From Curvularia sp. ZM96 (Eukaryota > Ascomycota > Dothideomycetes > Pleosporales > Pleosporaceae), in the NCBI GenBank assembly GCA_022457065.1, contig JAJGBQ010000004.1, positions 2,232,001 to 2,296,000 on the forward strand: 64,000 nt of DNA, in the 5' to 3' direction. Both the position numbers and the translations under genes were made by a program. How positions within the stretch are numbered: position 1 is the stretch's first letter; the number at the start of each line of letters is the position of its first letter. The notes below the pieces were generated by a model. The model made no database searches. It was not told the DNA's origin and saw nothing but the letters and a program-made list of their open reading frames with translations. Below, one piece after another: positions 23,521-34,626 of this stretch.

Positions 23521-24224
23521 GTAGGTCCATATCGTTGGCGACGATACACACGCTTTGCTAGCGGCCTGACCGCTTGCAAGAGGGCGTTTCCGCTATGCAC
23601 TACAGAAAGCTTGTACGACAAAGACATTGCTTGCAGGACATGATTTACGGTTTGATAAAATGGCCGCATCCGTCGCACGCCATTCCAAGTCATGATGTCA
23701 ATAGAAGAAGGATGGGCAGACGCACGTACAAGAGATGAGAGAAAGATTATACTAGTTGGAGTGTATTGCAGGGAGAGTGCTATTGAGGTCCTGGGTTATG
23801 CGCTACCGCGTATAAGACCACTTCTCGGCCTTTTGATAGGAGCCGCAAGTCATGACCTCGTACTCCTCCCGATATTTGTACAGTTACCTTAAGATCAAGA
23901 ACCAGGGGATGAGTTTGTTGTAATCAGCCATCAGCCATCATCTACTCAAACAAAGGGTGACATCAAGGGCATATTCGTGTAACCCATCCGGCGGTCATAC
24001 CGTGGCGCTAAACAAACGGTCTCAAGGCAAAGTATGAATCTTCTCCAGGCCAGCATGTTCCAGCCTTGAATCATACTACATAGGTGCCAAGGCCGAGTGT
24101 CAAACCCTACCTGGGAAGCCTGGCGTACAGTGCGCAAACTCAAGCGTGCTGCTGATGGCTAGACTGCGTTAGTGGATGTATTGACTTTGCAGTCTTCTTC
24201 TTCTTTACTTACCGCCTTGTGCAA
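23521..24224. other. Convergent 3' flanks with U2-snRNA-like word
   Basis: About 700 bases between the stop codons of the Yar1-type and WW-domain genes. No protein gene is seen. Bases 23821-23835 equal the 5' stem-loop I core of U2 snRNA (see findings), but the rest of U2 is missing. Confidence 0.45.
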
Positions 24225-25123
24225 TCAATTGCGAAGCCACTCCATGCGTTTCTGCTCCTTCTTCTGCTTACGCTTTTGGTTGAATTCTTGGATTTGCTGC
24301 CTGGTGAGTGGTTTGGCACGTCGCTCTGCCTTGAGGCTACGGCCATTGTGACTGTTTGCGGCAGCATTGACGTCAAAGAAGGCATTCATTTGGCGGTTGC
24401 TCTTGTTCTCGTCGTTGTGAAGCTCTGGGCCCTGGCCAGGCTGTTGGAACTTGCCGGTGAAGCGGTTGTACTGAGCAGTGACAGAGTAGGGCTGAGCAGT
24501 TGCGTAGGATGCGCGGGCGGCAGCGGCAGCCGCCTCCTCCTCCTCCTCTTCCTCGAGGGCTGCTTTGGCGTACTCTGCGTTAGGATCGTAGCTGCCATGG
24601 ATTGCTGGGTTGTAGCCACCCCACTTACGCGGGGGGCGAGAACTAGCCTCAGCTGCGCCAGCGCTTGAAGTCATGGCGGAGCCTGAATTCATAGCGGATG
24701 TTCCACTAGTGTAGGTTCTGTAGAGTTCACGTATTAGGCTGGGAAAGACAAAGGAAGAAAATGATAGTCAGCAAACCTGTCATACGCGGTGTGAGGATGA
24801 GTAGCGGCCTCGAGTCCAGGGGGAGGCTCCCACTGCGAGACGCCCGTGAAGCAGTTGAAGTAGTAGTAGGCCTGACTATACGGGTCCCACCTGGGCTCCC
24901 AGCCATTGTTCTTGGCATCAGGGACAGGCTCATCAGGGAGAGGAGGAGCGCTGTCGTCATAGGGAAGCGGAGCCTCATTGCTGGACGTGTAGCTCGCGTC
25001 GCGCTTGCCTGCGGCAGCATCTGCAACTGCTGGCGTGCTGAGGCGGCGGTCGCCGGGCTGCGTGGTGGCAGCTGGCGGTGGCGCCTTGCGCGTCTCGCCT
25101 TGATTGCCGTCCTTGGAAGCCAT
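24225..25123 (-). CDS. WW-domain protein
   Basis: Two exons on the minus strand, 25123-24777 and 24717-24225 (59-nt intron), giving 279 aa. After a Pro-rich disordered start there is one WW domain at about residues 73-103 (GWEPRWDPYSQAYYYFN and then TGVSQWEPP), with the two Trp at 75 and 98 and the aromatic YYY between. WW domains bind proline-rich ligands and are frequent in splicing and transcription factors. The C-terminal half has an acidic/Ala-rich helix (EEEEEEEAAAAAA), the motif QYNRFTGKFQ, and a basic end KQKKEQKRMEWLRN likely to be helical and nuclear. The partner is unknown; a role in RNA processing would be inference. The exon junction restores TAYDRTYTSG. Confidence 0.85.
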
Positions 25124-27325
25124 AGTAAACGTCTCCTGTGCACTTGGAAGCGTTAGAACTTGCGCCCGGCGTTTCTCTTTCCTCTGCGTCGTGGTGGCGC
25201 GGCTGCGGCGAGAGGTTCAGGGGGGTAGTTGTTGTTGTCGTCGGTGGTCGCTGGACTCGGCTGCACCCGCAAGAGACAGAGTGATATGGGCCATGGCTTG
25301 GCGGGCGCGCGCGCTAGTTGCGTAAGCAGCCGCTAGCGGCCATGTGACCGGGGCTCTCACTCCCGAAGGGCCCTACTCCCACTCATACCCCAACATAGCC
25401 ACTGACTCGCAAGCCGCCTCGCTTCACTCCAGCTCAACGGCGATCCGTTCTGTGGCGACCCTGGTCAGTTGCCTCTTTTCTCGCCTGACTGCTCGGTCCT
25501 TTGTCTCAGAATACGGTGCAAAATGTATTGTGGGTATCATTCGCAGCCGGAGTGTGGGCCTCGACACCCGTCCCTAGATCGACATTACAGCAGCCTCACC
25601 TGCACCGCATGCACACGGCGCACGCACATGTGCGCGCGCTGACGGAGCGGCCAGAAGTGACAGCATGCTATCACGTGCCAAGCCCATCAAAGGATCCATT
25701 TGACCCTACCTGATTACATACTACATGCCTACGCCGCCTGTTTGACGAGCCTACTACTAAGCAGAGCGCCGGCTGGCTTCCAGGAAACCGAGCCAGAGGC
25801 CTCGAGCCGTTCGGTGCGGGCCAAGATGGCTTCATGCAAGCAAAGCCAGAGAGGCGTTAGGGGGGATCCGGGACGCGAAAGAATCGAGATGGTCTCCATC
25901 GGCCGCTCAACGGCTACTGTTCACTCATTCCGATTGGCTTCGCCCGCCGCTTTTAGCATGGCCGCCGACGTCTCTTTCCAGCTGACAAGCAACAAGGGAA
26001 CATCAGCTTCTCCATGGCTGTGCGGGGATGGCCTGTTGCTGCTGGCGATACAGGCCCGGCCGCCGGCACTTTGGGCCTTTTTTGTCTGCATTGTTCATGA
26101 CGCCCTGTCTGTCCTGTCCTGTCCTGTCCTGTCCTGTCCTGTCTCCTGCAGCCAGCGCGCGTCGTTTATGGTGGCTGCGCTCCTTCGCTACTTTTGGCCC
26201 TTGGCCCTCAGCTCGTCGAAGCTCATTGGACAGACGCGCTCCAGAACCTAACGCCAGGTCCCAGAGTTTCGCGGCAGAATAGCAAGGACGTGTTCACTGC
26301 ATTCCGTTCCCATGCTGCATGATCTGCACAGGTCATTAGCGGTAGCTGCGGTTGGCTAGTGTCGTGTTGGTACGATCTGGGGCTCACATCGCCCACGCGC
26401 CATCCACGACTGCAGTAACGTGCGTCGGTCTGCATCCTTCTCAGCACGCTACCCTGTCCCCAGACGGTATCGACTCGATATCTGCAGCCAATATTCCGGC
26501 TGGCTTATTAGCTACCCTGGTTTGTCCTAGCATCCTCGGGTCTCAAACAGCGACGAGCTCCACGACCATGTCCCTGGCGGTCCGTCACTGCACGCCACTG
26601 GAATGATAACTGGCCTATTTTGAAGCCGCGGTCGCTTCCTTTCGGGACTTGTTCTTGCCAGGGCGTCCTGGTAACTTCTTGCCTGGTCGAGCACAGGTCC
26701 CGCTGTCGTCCATCCTCCTCCACCTTGCTAGCCGGTATTATCGTATTTATTGCTATTATCCATTGCTTCGCAGCCAGGTAATCCAAGCATTGTCCGCAAC
26801 GCGCTCGGTGTCGATTGCGTTGTGTCTGCGCCGCATGTCATAATCCCTGCGTCTGTAAGTTCTTCCCGTCTCACCCCTACATACCCTCTCCCATGCACTG
26901 CTGCTGCTTTGTGCTTCCCGCTTGTATTTCATAAGAAGCCGGAGCAGCGGTGCTTGATCTCCAGAAGTCAGTGCTGCACGGACGGTTGGTTCTTTTACTA
27001 GTATGTATATTTCTTCCGCACTGCGATAACCCGCAGCAAATATTCCGTTGCAGTCCAGCCGGCGCACCGTCACGTTCCTGTCCGCTGCCAACACCCTTTT
27101 CGATCTCGCTCCCCCATACGCTAGTTAGTGTACACGACCAGTTGATCGTTGGCTGATGCTTAATTTGTATCAGTATCACAATTGGAGCACTGCGTTAGCC
27201 TTCCGACAGTTCCAACGGTTCAAAGCCCCTGCTGTCCCAGAAGCCTTCATGTGGTCGGTCGATAGGGTGCACCGTGGAGGTTTTCCCGTTTCAGTCGCTG
27301 AACATCAAAACATACGTTACCTATT
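25124..27325. other. Divergent promoter region of WW-domain and Zn2Cys6 genes
   Basis: About 2.2 kb between divergent starts. Long leaders are usual for fungal regulators; a GTAAGT donor-like site at about 26856 hints at a leader intron, but no partner can be fixed. A TGTCC microsatellite lies at 26110-26139. Frames of 100-180 codons lack motifs. Confidence 0.45.
26110..26139. repeat. (TGTCC)6 microsatellite
   Basis: Six perfect TGTCC units followed by the imperfect unit TGTCT, about 1.2 kb upstream of the transcription-factor start. Likely length-polymorphic between strains. Confidence 0.9.
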
Positions 27326-30210
27326 ATGCTTCTCAACATGAGTCGTCCGGGTACTAGCATACCGTCACACTCAGGGCCTCCGCCATCATACAGCTCCTAT
27401 CCACCACACCATGCCTCCGCCTCTCGACCAGAAATCGTGGCACCTGGCCATCAAGCCCGCCCTACAGACTCCGCCGGAAACCAGATCAACGCTCAAAAAC
27501 TACCAAGCCTCCGAACGCTCTTGGAGCCAGAGCTACTCGACAAGAAATCCTCCGATCCGCCACCACTGAGTGCGTCTAGCGCTCAGCTTTCATATGCACA
27601 GAGCGGTCGTTACGGCTCCTCTAGCCCGACTTTGAAGCGACGACACGAACACGACAGCCACTTCCATGGTTATCCAGAGCATAATGCCATGGCCCCTCAG
27701 CCACTCTACCACCACCGCCAATCTCTGCCGGTCTCGAATGCTACTCCATCTACCGCCTCTCCAACATCCAGCGCAGGGTTCGGTATCGGTCGAGTAGAGC
27801 TCCAGCGCCGCGAAAGTTTTGTCCATCCTTCGCAACATGACTTGAGTGGCAACGGACACCGTCCGTCTTCATTGACGTCGGAACCCACAAACTCAGTCAT
27901 GACGCATCCAGGCCAACAAGAACTAGGCTTCGATCCGAGTAGACCTGTGAGAATGCGACGACTAGATGGCTCCTCACGGGCACCGATACAAGCTTCTCGA
28001 TGCGTCGGACAGCGTGAGATACCAGGCGAGGGGCTCTGCTATGTGTATGAGGATGGCACCTACTGTCGAGCCATCATAGATGGTGAAGCAGTTAACCCTT
28101 CATGGGGTATCACCAAGGCTGGCAAACCTCGAAAGCGACTTGCACAGGCTTGCTTGACCTGTCGTGAGAAGAAGATAAAATGTGAACCTGGTTATCCAAA
28201 ATGCCACCAATGTGCAAAATCACAAAGAGTATGCAGAGGGTAAGTGTCATTTTATATTTCAACCTTCTCTTATCTTCTTGCTTTGAGGAACTACGGCGCA
28301 TTGACTTAAAACCTTCCACTATTAACGCATGTATCGCTTGGTGACAAATTCTGACACTCGGCAGTGGAATCAATCAAAGCAATGCATCCGGCGATATATC
28401 ACCGTCCAATTCTGCTCCGCTGTACAAGCACCCGTCTTCTGAAGTCCTCAACCCGCCAGCAGTCACAGAAAGAGCCAAAGGCTTCGGAGAACTACGAGAA
28501 CAATCAAAACCCGTCGACACTTGGAACGTCGGAACGCCTTATCGGCCGCGCAAAGTTCGGTCGGTTACCATTGGGGACAGGAGAGATATGTCAGTCCAGT
28601 CGTTCGATTCGGACTGGAGTGGTTCTGCAAATGACCAGATCATGGAGGATCCCGGACGTGGCTCCTACTCTGATCCGCTTGCGCTCCAATGGGAGCAAGA
28701 TCCATTCGACACCGATCCCAGGCTTACAATGGATCTGCTGGAGCTCTATTTTTGCCATGCTGGCCGTGCAACGTACAGCATGTTTCCACGTCGAGCCTTT
28801 CTTTCATGGGTAGAGACGAACCGTGACAAAAATCAAGATCATCTGATGCTTCTCTATTCGATCCTGGCAATGGGATCCATTTTCGCAGCTGATCCGGAGA
28901 AGAAGGTCCTAGGGAGGAGGTTCATCTCTGTTGCTGCCTACGCAGCTGAGAAGCGCTTTGGGAAATTTAGCTTGCAGCTATGTCAGACACGGTTGATGCT
29001 CGCGCTCTATTTTTTCGCTAAAGGCAAGTCACAGGAAGCATGGGACTACTGTGGTGCGGGTCTGCGTGCTCTCAGCGCACTGAAGCTCAATACAGAAGAT
29101 GGCATCAAAGACCTTGCCGACAGTCACGTCAGCCTGGACTACGGCTTTGATCGCCAGACTTTTGCAGAATGCTGTCGACGCACCTTTTGGTCTGGACTAC
29201 TGATGGATGTAAGTTACGACATCATCAAGGACCCGGCACCCGTTGACTTGATATCCCCACAGCGATACAACGGCTTCTTCGGGGGAACTTTGTTTGTTCT
29301 TAGTCTGGAAGATGCCTTTGTTCGGCTCCCCTGTCCGGAGCACATGTATGAAACCTCGACTCCATCCGACGCACCCTTCTTCAGCGAGGAGCTTCTCAGT
29401 GGAAGAGCTGTATCCGCTCCGATTATGGGTCATATGGCGCAGCTGTGTCTAATATCGACTCTATGGGGTGAAGTACTGACCTTCACTGGCCGAGCGACTC
29501 AACGGCCAGACGCCGGCTATGAACGACATTACGAAACGTTCTATGCAAAAATCTATGAGAAGTTGGACGCGTGGCATGCGATGCTTCCCGAAAAACTGCG
29601 TTATACTCGACAAAATCTTGACACAAGCATAATTGAAGGGTATGCGGGCACCTTCATATCAATGCATGCTCTGTATTGCGCAACAGCAATTCGACTGAAT
29701 CGCCACATCCGCGTCAATGCGTTCCCAGCAGACAAGATATGTCGGAACCTGAAGCAGACCTTTTGCATGGCCTCCAACTTCGTCTCCATAATGCATGCAG
29801 TAGCCAAGGTCAGCCGCCAGCAGCGCCTGCCAGTATCGGTTGCATCAGAGTTCGTGTTCTCGACACCGTTCCCGGGCTATGCGCTTATGCTTTCGGTCGA
29901 CGTCCTCACCTCTTCAGGTCTCTTCTCAAACCTACCGACCTTAACTGAGACACTGGGTACTACTATTTCGTGCATTGATGAGCTGGCAAGCTTTTGGGCG
30001 TCGGCAAAGACACAACAGAGAACGGTATCATACCGTATCAAGCAACTTACCGAGATCGCTGCCCAGGAAGGACACAGTGCCAAATATGGCAAACAAGGAA
30101 ACTTCTGGAGAATCAACAACAGTCTCCAGACCTCGTTCGGAAACGATGACGTGTTGTACAAGACTGATGAACAGTTGTTGTTCAATGTTGTTAGTCAGCT
30201 TGAGAATTAA
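27326..30210 (+). CDS. Zn2Cys6 fungal-type transcription factor
   Basis: Exons 27326-28239, 28365-29208 and 29263-30210 give 901 aa. The zinc cluster at about residues 272-302 has spacing C-X2-C-X6-C-X6-C-X2-C-X6-C (CLTCREKKIKC, then CHQCAKSQRVC) and is preceded by a conserved region with GEGLCYVYEDG and WGITKAGKPRKR. The first intron falls directly after the cluster. A fungal-specific transcription factor domain (PF04082-like) follows, with ILAMGSIFAADPEKK, CRRTFWSGLLMD and RYNGFFGGTLFV. The second intron (29209-29262, 54 nt) is in frame and stop-free; removing it joins LLMD to RYNGF, the family pattern. ATGs at 27326 and 27338 are both possible starts. From memory the cluster region resembles RosA/NosA-type developmental regulators, but this is unverified and target genes are unknown. 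Confidence 0.93.
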
Positions 30211-33200
30211 TCATCACCTAGCCATATACACCCATGGCACAGCCAACGTGTTCACGGAATACCACCTTGGGTTTGCGACATCAGCAGCAGGTTTACATGT
30301 ACTAGTTGCTCACGCTCGCACTGGCACTTACGGCATTGGAAACAGCATGGAGATTTCCAACCTGAACTTTGCCGCTGCAGCATTTTGGTTTCAACATTTT
30401 TCATTTATTCATACTCCAAAAGATTACTTTTCTAGTGTTTGATTCAACATGAGGCTTATTAGTCAAGGAAAACTACATCAACAAGACGATCGTGCTGCCT
30501 GCGTATCATACGTCAAAGCAAATCACGATGGTACCGTCTCTCTACAATTGTAATACAAAGTTATCTTGTATTTGTACGGTTCTTGTACACAAGAACTCCT
30601 TACGGCGTTACTATGGGCTGGATTATGGGCAGGATAGACGTGGTTTGGATACGACTTCAGCATGTGAGTAGGTAACGACATATAACGCACGGCTCCAATT
30701 CTTGGTCGCCTGGTAGTACCTAGTATATGGAGTGCTTGCTTGAACACTACAACGTCGGGACAACTTGAGCACTCTGATGAATCTAGACTTGCTACTTCAC
30801 ATTCAAACCTCCACCTCATTCAACAAGGAGCGCATTGATCTACATAAACTTTACATCGCGCATGGACCAGACGGAAGTGTCTCCGCTTGGTGCACAACAG
30901 CGAGGCAGGGTTTACTTGCGGTATTACCTCACGACACACGTTTCTCGCCTTTGTTATACCATGGCTGATGGGATAGAGGTGAGTACTCGTACCTTGCGAT
31001 TTGGGTGCTACCAGCATGCTTCAACATGCAAGGTCGACCCATGCGGGGTTTTAGCTCAGCCTAGGGGCAGGAAACCGTGAGTGCCCCGACGAACGTGCGC
31101 CACACCTCCTTAAATTCCTCTGGACATGGGTCCAGTACGTCAACAGCGCCATTGTCCACAGTGGACCCAGCTCCTCTTCGCGCACACTTAGGAGTATACC
31201 TACTTCCGCCAAGGGATGCAAGATTCTACAACCTGACCTGCATGAAATTGTCGATTCCAGAGGAGCTGATACCGCAAGCAAGTAAACAATGACGACGACA
31301 CGCACTCATCCAAGGACTGATTCAGCGCTCAGCTTACGAATATGCATCACACCAATGCTTGGCTTTGGCTATCATCACGTCTACCAGATGATCCTTGCAC
31401 TAAGCGAGAAAGTACCGTATCTTGGCTCGTGATAGGTGCCCGTTGGCATCCGGCCTGGTCGATTCGCTTAGAGTGCTGTAGATCGTGATAGAGGCCGCGG
31501 AGCGGCCCAAGGATAACTCTCCGTTAGCACACCATCTGAAGACGACTTCAGCGCAAGTCCGAGCGTTCTGACTTGCACAGACATTGCTGATAAGTAACTG
31601 AACAGCGCATTCGGAACGGTATTGCCATGACCACTGACCTCGCATTAGGTCGCGCAACAAGCAAAGGCTCCGGGAAGACGGATGTCTGGGTGTGTGTTAG
31701 CGGTACCCCATCATCCTTAGCAATTACGGAGCAAACCCAAACTTGTTCTTGCGGCTCCAGTTCGGGAGAGGTTACCAAGCAAGGCATGTGTTGAGTAGCC
31801 CCAGGGTATCCAGTCTATTCGTCCTAACTTTACAAGCGAACCCAGAACAAGCCTAAGCTAGCAAGTTCACCGTGCTCGTCACCGTGCCACCTTCCGCTAC
31901 CAGTTGCTTCCGCAGTTAGTGGGAGTGGATTATCTGGTACTGGTACTCGGAATCTGCCGGTTCGGCACCCTCGATGCTACCGTAACTGTAGTACTTGGTT
32001 GATCGTCGACCACCATCAGCCGAAGAACAAAAGCAAAGACAAGCCACGCTGAAGCGGCACACCCATGACCCAGGCACTGCTGAGCAAACGCCGCTTTAGA
32101 ATGATGTGTATCTTCGCAAGACCTCCTTTTTTTCCTTCTTCATCTCCTCCACCATTCTGTCTTGGGAACTTTCCAGGCGAGCCAATCTTCTCGACTTACC
32201 GAGAAATAGCGTCACCAAGTTGCCTGCTCCTCGGAGCGCTAAAAAAGCAACGAAACTCTAAATCTCCGCAACTCTAGCTTACCGGACCGGCCCTGTCAAG
32301 GCGTCCTGTTTTTCTTTGCCACCCAAAAAGACCCTCACGCGTGGTGGGTGGCCGATAAAGTTTGCTTTCCATACTGGGTCATGGCACTTGCGAGCGTGAT
32401 GAATCGAGACAAGACGACCTTAGCAGAAAATCCGAGTTGAATTTCTGTCTTCCGCGCTTTCCTATTGCTCGCTCGAAGTGGTAGCGTCCTTTTTTGCGCC
32501 TTGGGATTACGCCTAGCTTGGCCAAGGTCCAAGTGAAAGTGTGAGGTACATCCACCTACGGTCTAGCCTTGATCGAAAAGAGATTGTAAGATGGAAGCAT
32601 GTGAGATGTTTACCTACACTACAGATGTGCTGTATGCCACAGTAGCTTTACGAGAGAAGAGGTTCCCATGCGCACCGTCGTTGGTGGCGTTACCGGCGCC
32701 CATTGGCCCGGATGTAGGATAGCTCTCTGCCACAATCGTGGTCGCAATCGGTGCCTCCGATTGTTTACCTCAGCCTGAATAGGTGCAAGAGGCTGTTTTG
32801 TGGCCTTTTCACAAACAGATTGTTCTAGTCTGGGATGTGCCTCTATAGTTGACTAGACTGAGCTGCTAACACCTAGATGTTTAGTGCCCAGTCTTACACC
32901 ATATAGCGACAGCAAACAAAGACAAGAATACGAGATGTACGAGTAAACCCCTGACACTCCGTGTTGAAACCTGCAGCCTTCAAAAAACGGCTGTCTTATC
33001 CATCATCCCTGTTGCGGCTTAAAACACATAAAAGCTTCTCGGGAGAATTCCGTCAAACTTTGCAAAGCTGCGCCCTATAACCCCTACATTCTTTTAGATT
33101 TGGCAATATCTACCGCTATTGGCTAGAGCAAAATACGATTCATACATACATATGCTCGACTAACGTGCATGCATGTATACACATACCCACCTGACCTTCT

Positions 33201-34626
33201 CTGCTCCTCGGAGATGGAAACAAACGAAGACGTCCCGTCCGTCTGCGGCGTCTTCAACTCGCCAACTCTCCAAGCTCCCGTAACTGGGGCCGCTAATAGG
33301 GAGTCATACGATGCATATGGGCGCTTCTCGAAACAAAACCTGGACAGCGGCTCATTTTCCCTTTTGCTTCAAGCTTAGAAGACCCTGTCCTTGTCTCTTG
33401 TCCTAGTCTAGGTAGAGTTCTTGCTCGTACTCGGCACATTTACGTACATACATGCACCTACTCATGTGCCGTTCGCCACACACACACACCTTTCCCATCC
33501 CATCGCCCCCTCCTTGTTCAAGAATACGCCACTCAGCCCCATTTCATGAGGTAACATTTACTTCAAGACTTGAGTTTTACGCACGTAAACTATGCCATGT
33601 ATGAGAGTAGCAGGGTAGGTTCAAGCCACTAGCAAGTCCCACGCCCTTAGCATGTCAAAAGCCATCACACCTAACTATTTAGTCATCATCACCAGTCCTT
33701 TGAGTTCGAGTAGATTCGACTCAAGTTCAGGTCGTGAATGCCGGAACAGCGGTAAAGTTTCTAACAGTCGTTACTCTTCTTCTTCTTTTTTCCCACATCA
33801 TACGATCATATCGGGACACGCCAGTGGCAAAAAAGGCGTATGTACTATACTTTCCAGGAGTAGCCAGTAGCTCACACCTAAACCCAAGTATATATCGTAT
33901 GATTCACGGATATGCGGACGGACGGACGGCGGGGTGTGTGTGAGGGGAGAGGTTATACGAGCGGGCAAACGGGTGGAAAAAGTTGATACGAGACGATTGT
34001 ACTGGGGTAGTAGCACTTTTTCCGCGGACACTTTTCCATTCTAAATCTTGCATGGTATGTAGGAGTTTCTTGGTGCAGCAGGGTCCGTGGGTAAAAGTGT
34101 ATGTAGGTTGTTTGTCATGTTGGTAGGGAGAGTTTCATCAGCATACAAGGTCAAGGGTAGCTCTGGACGCATATGTACGTGTGTGGGGTTGGGACTAGGT
34201 CAGGGGATAAGGGAAGAGAGTTTTGTGTGGACGGAGAAAGGAGGCAAGGTGAGAGGTTGAGAGGTAAGTAGGTAGGTAGGTTGGTAGGTAAGAAAGAGGA
34301 CTGAGTTAGCGACTTGGAGAGTTAGTGTTAGGAGGGATTGGCTGAGAAATGCTGTATCTATCGGCCTTGCAGATCAAGTAGATAGATGAGACGGGCTTGT
34401 TTCCCTACGCAGATGGAGACGGGTAGTTACTAGTAGAAAAGTCCAGGCGGGCCCTTCCTACTTCTCACTTGCACATGGGATCATACGTGAGATATGTATC
34501 AAAGAAGAGGCAAGGATATATTGATTGAACCGGGCATAAGAATAAGTCGTCATAGTATGACCCATCAGATCCCCATCCATCAAACAATCGAGTCGAGAAA
34601 AAGGCCATGTAGAGATAGCCAAAAAC
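30211..34626. other. 4.4-kb gene-poor interval
   Basis: No gene is supported. Candidate frames stay under 90 codons outside the flanking genes, and none has a recognisable motif. A short CA run lies at about 33478-33488 and GTAG-type repeats near 34262-34291. A TAGCTCAG word at about 31051 resembles a tRNA A box, but no B box or cloverleaf follows. Much of 34000-34626 is probably the 3' flank of the J-domain gene. Confidence 0.4.
34262..34291. repeat. GTAG-type short tandem repeat
   Basis: GAGGTAAGTAGGTAGGTAGG followed by TTGGTAGGTAAG: imperfect 4-base GTAG units in the 3' flank of the J-domain gene. A related GTAGGTA inverted pair occurs at 44069-44087. Confidence 0.7.

Noticed and set aside
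29975..30442. 155-codon plus-strand frame overlapping the end of the Zn2Cys6 gene
   Set aside because: Different phase over certain coding sequence; no motif in the part beyond the stop.
31045..31085. TTTTAGCTCAGCC word resembling a tRNA 5' half
   Set aside because: No B box (GGTTCRANYCC) or acceptor-stem pairing within the needed distance.
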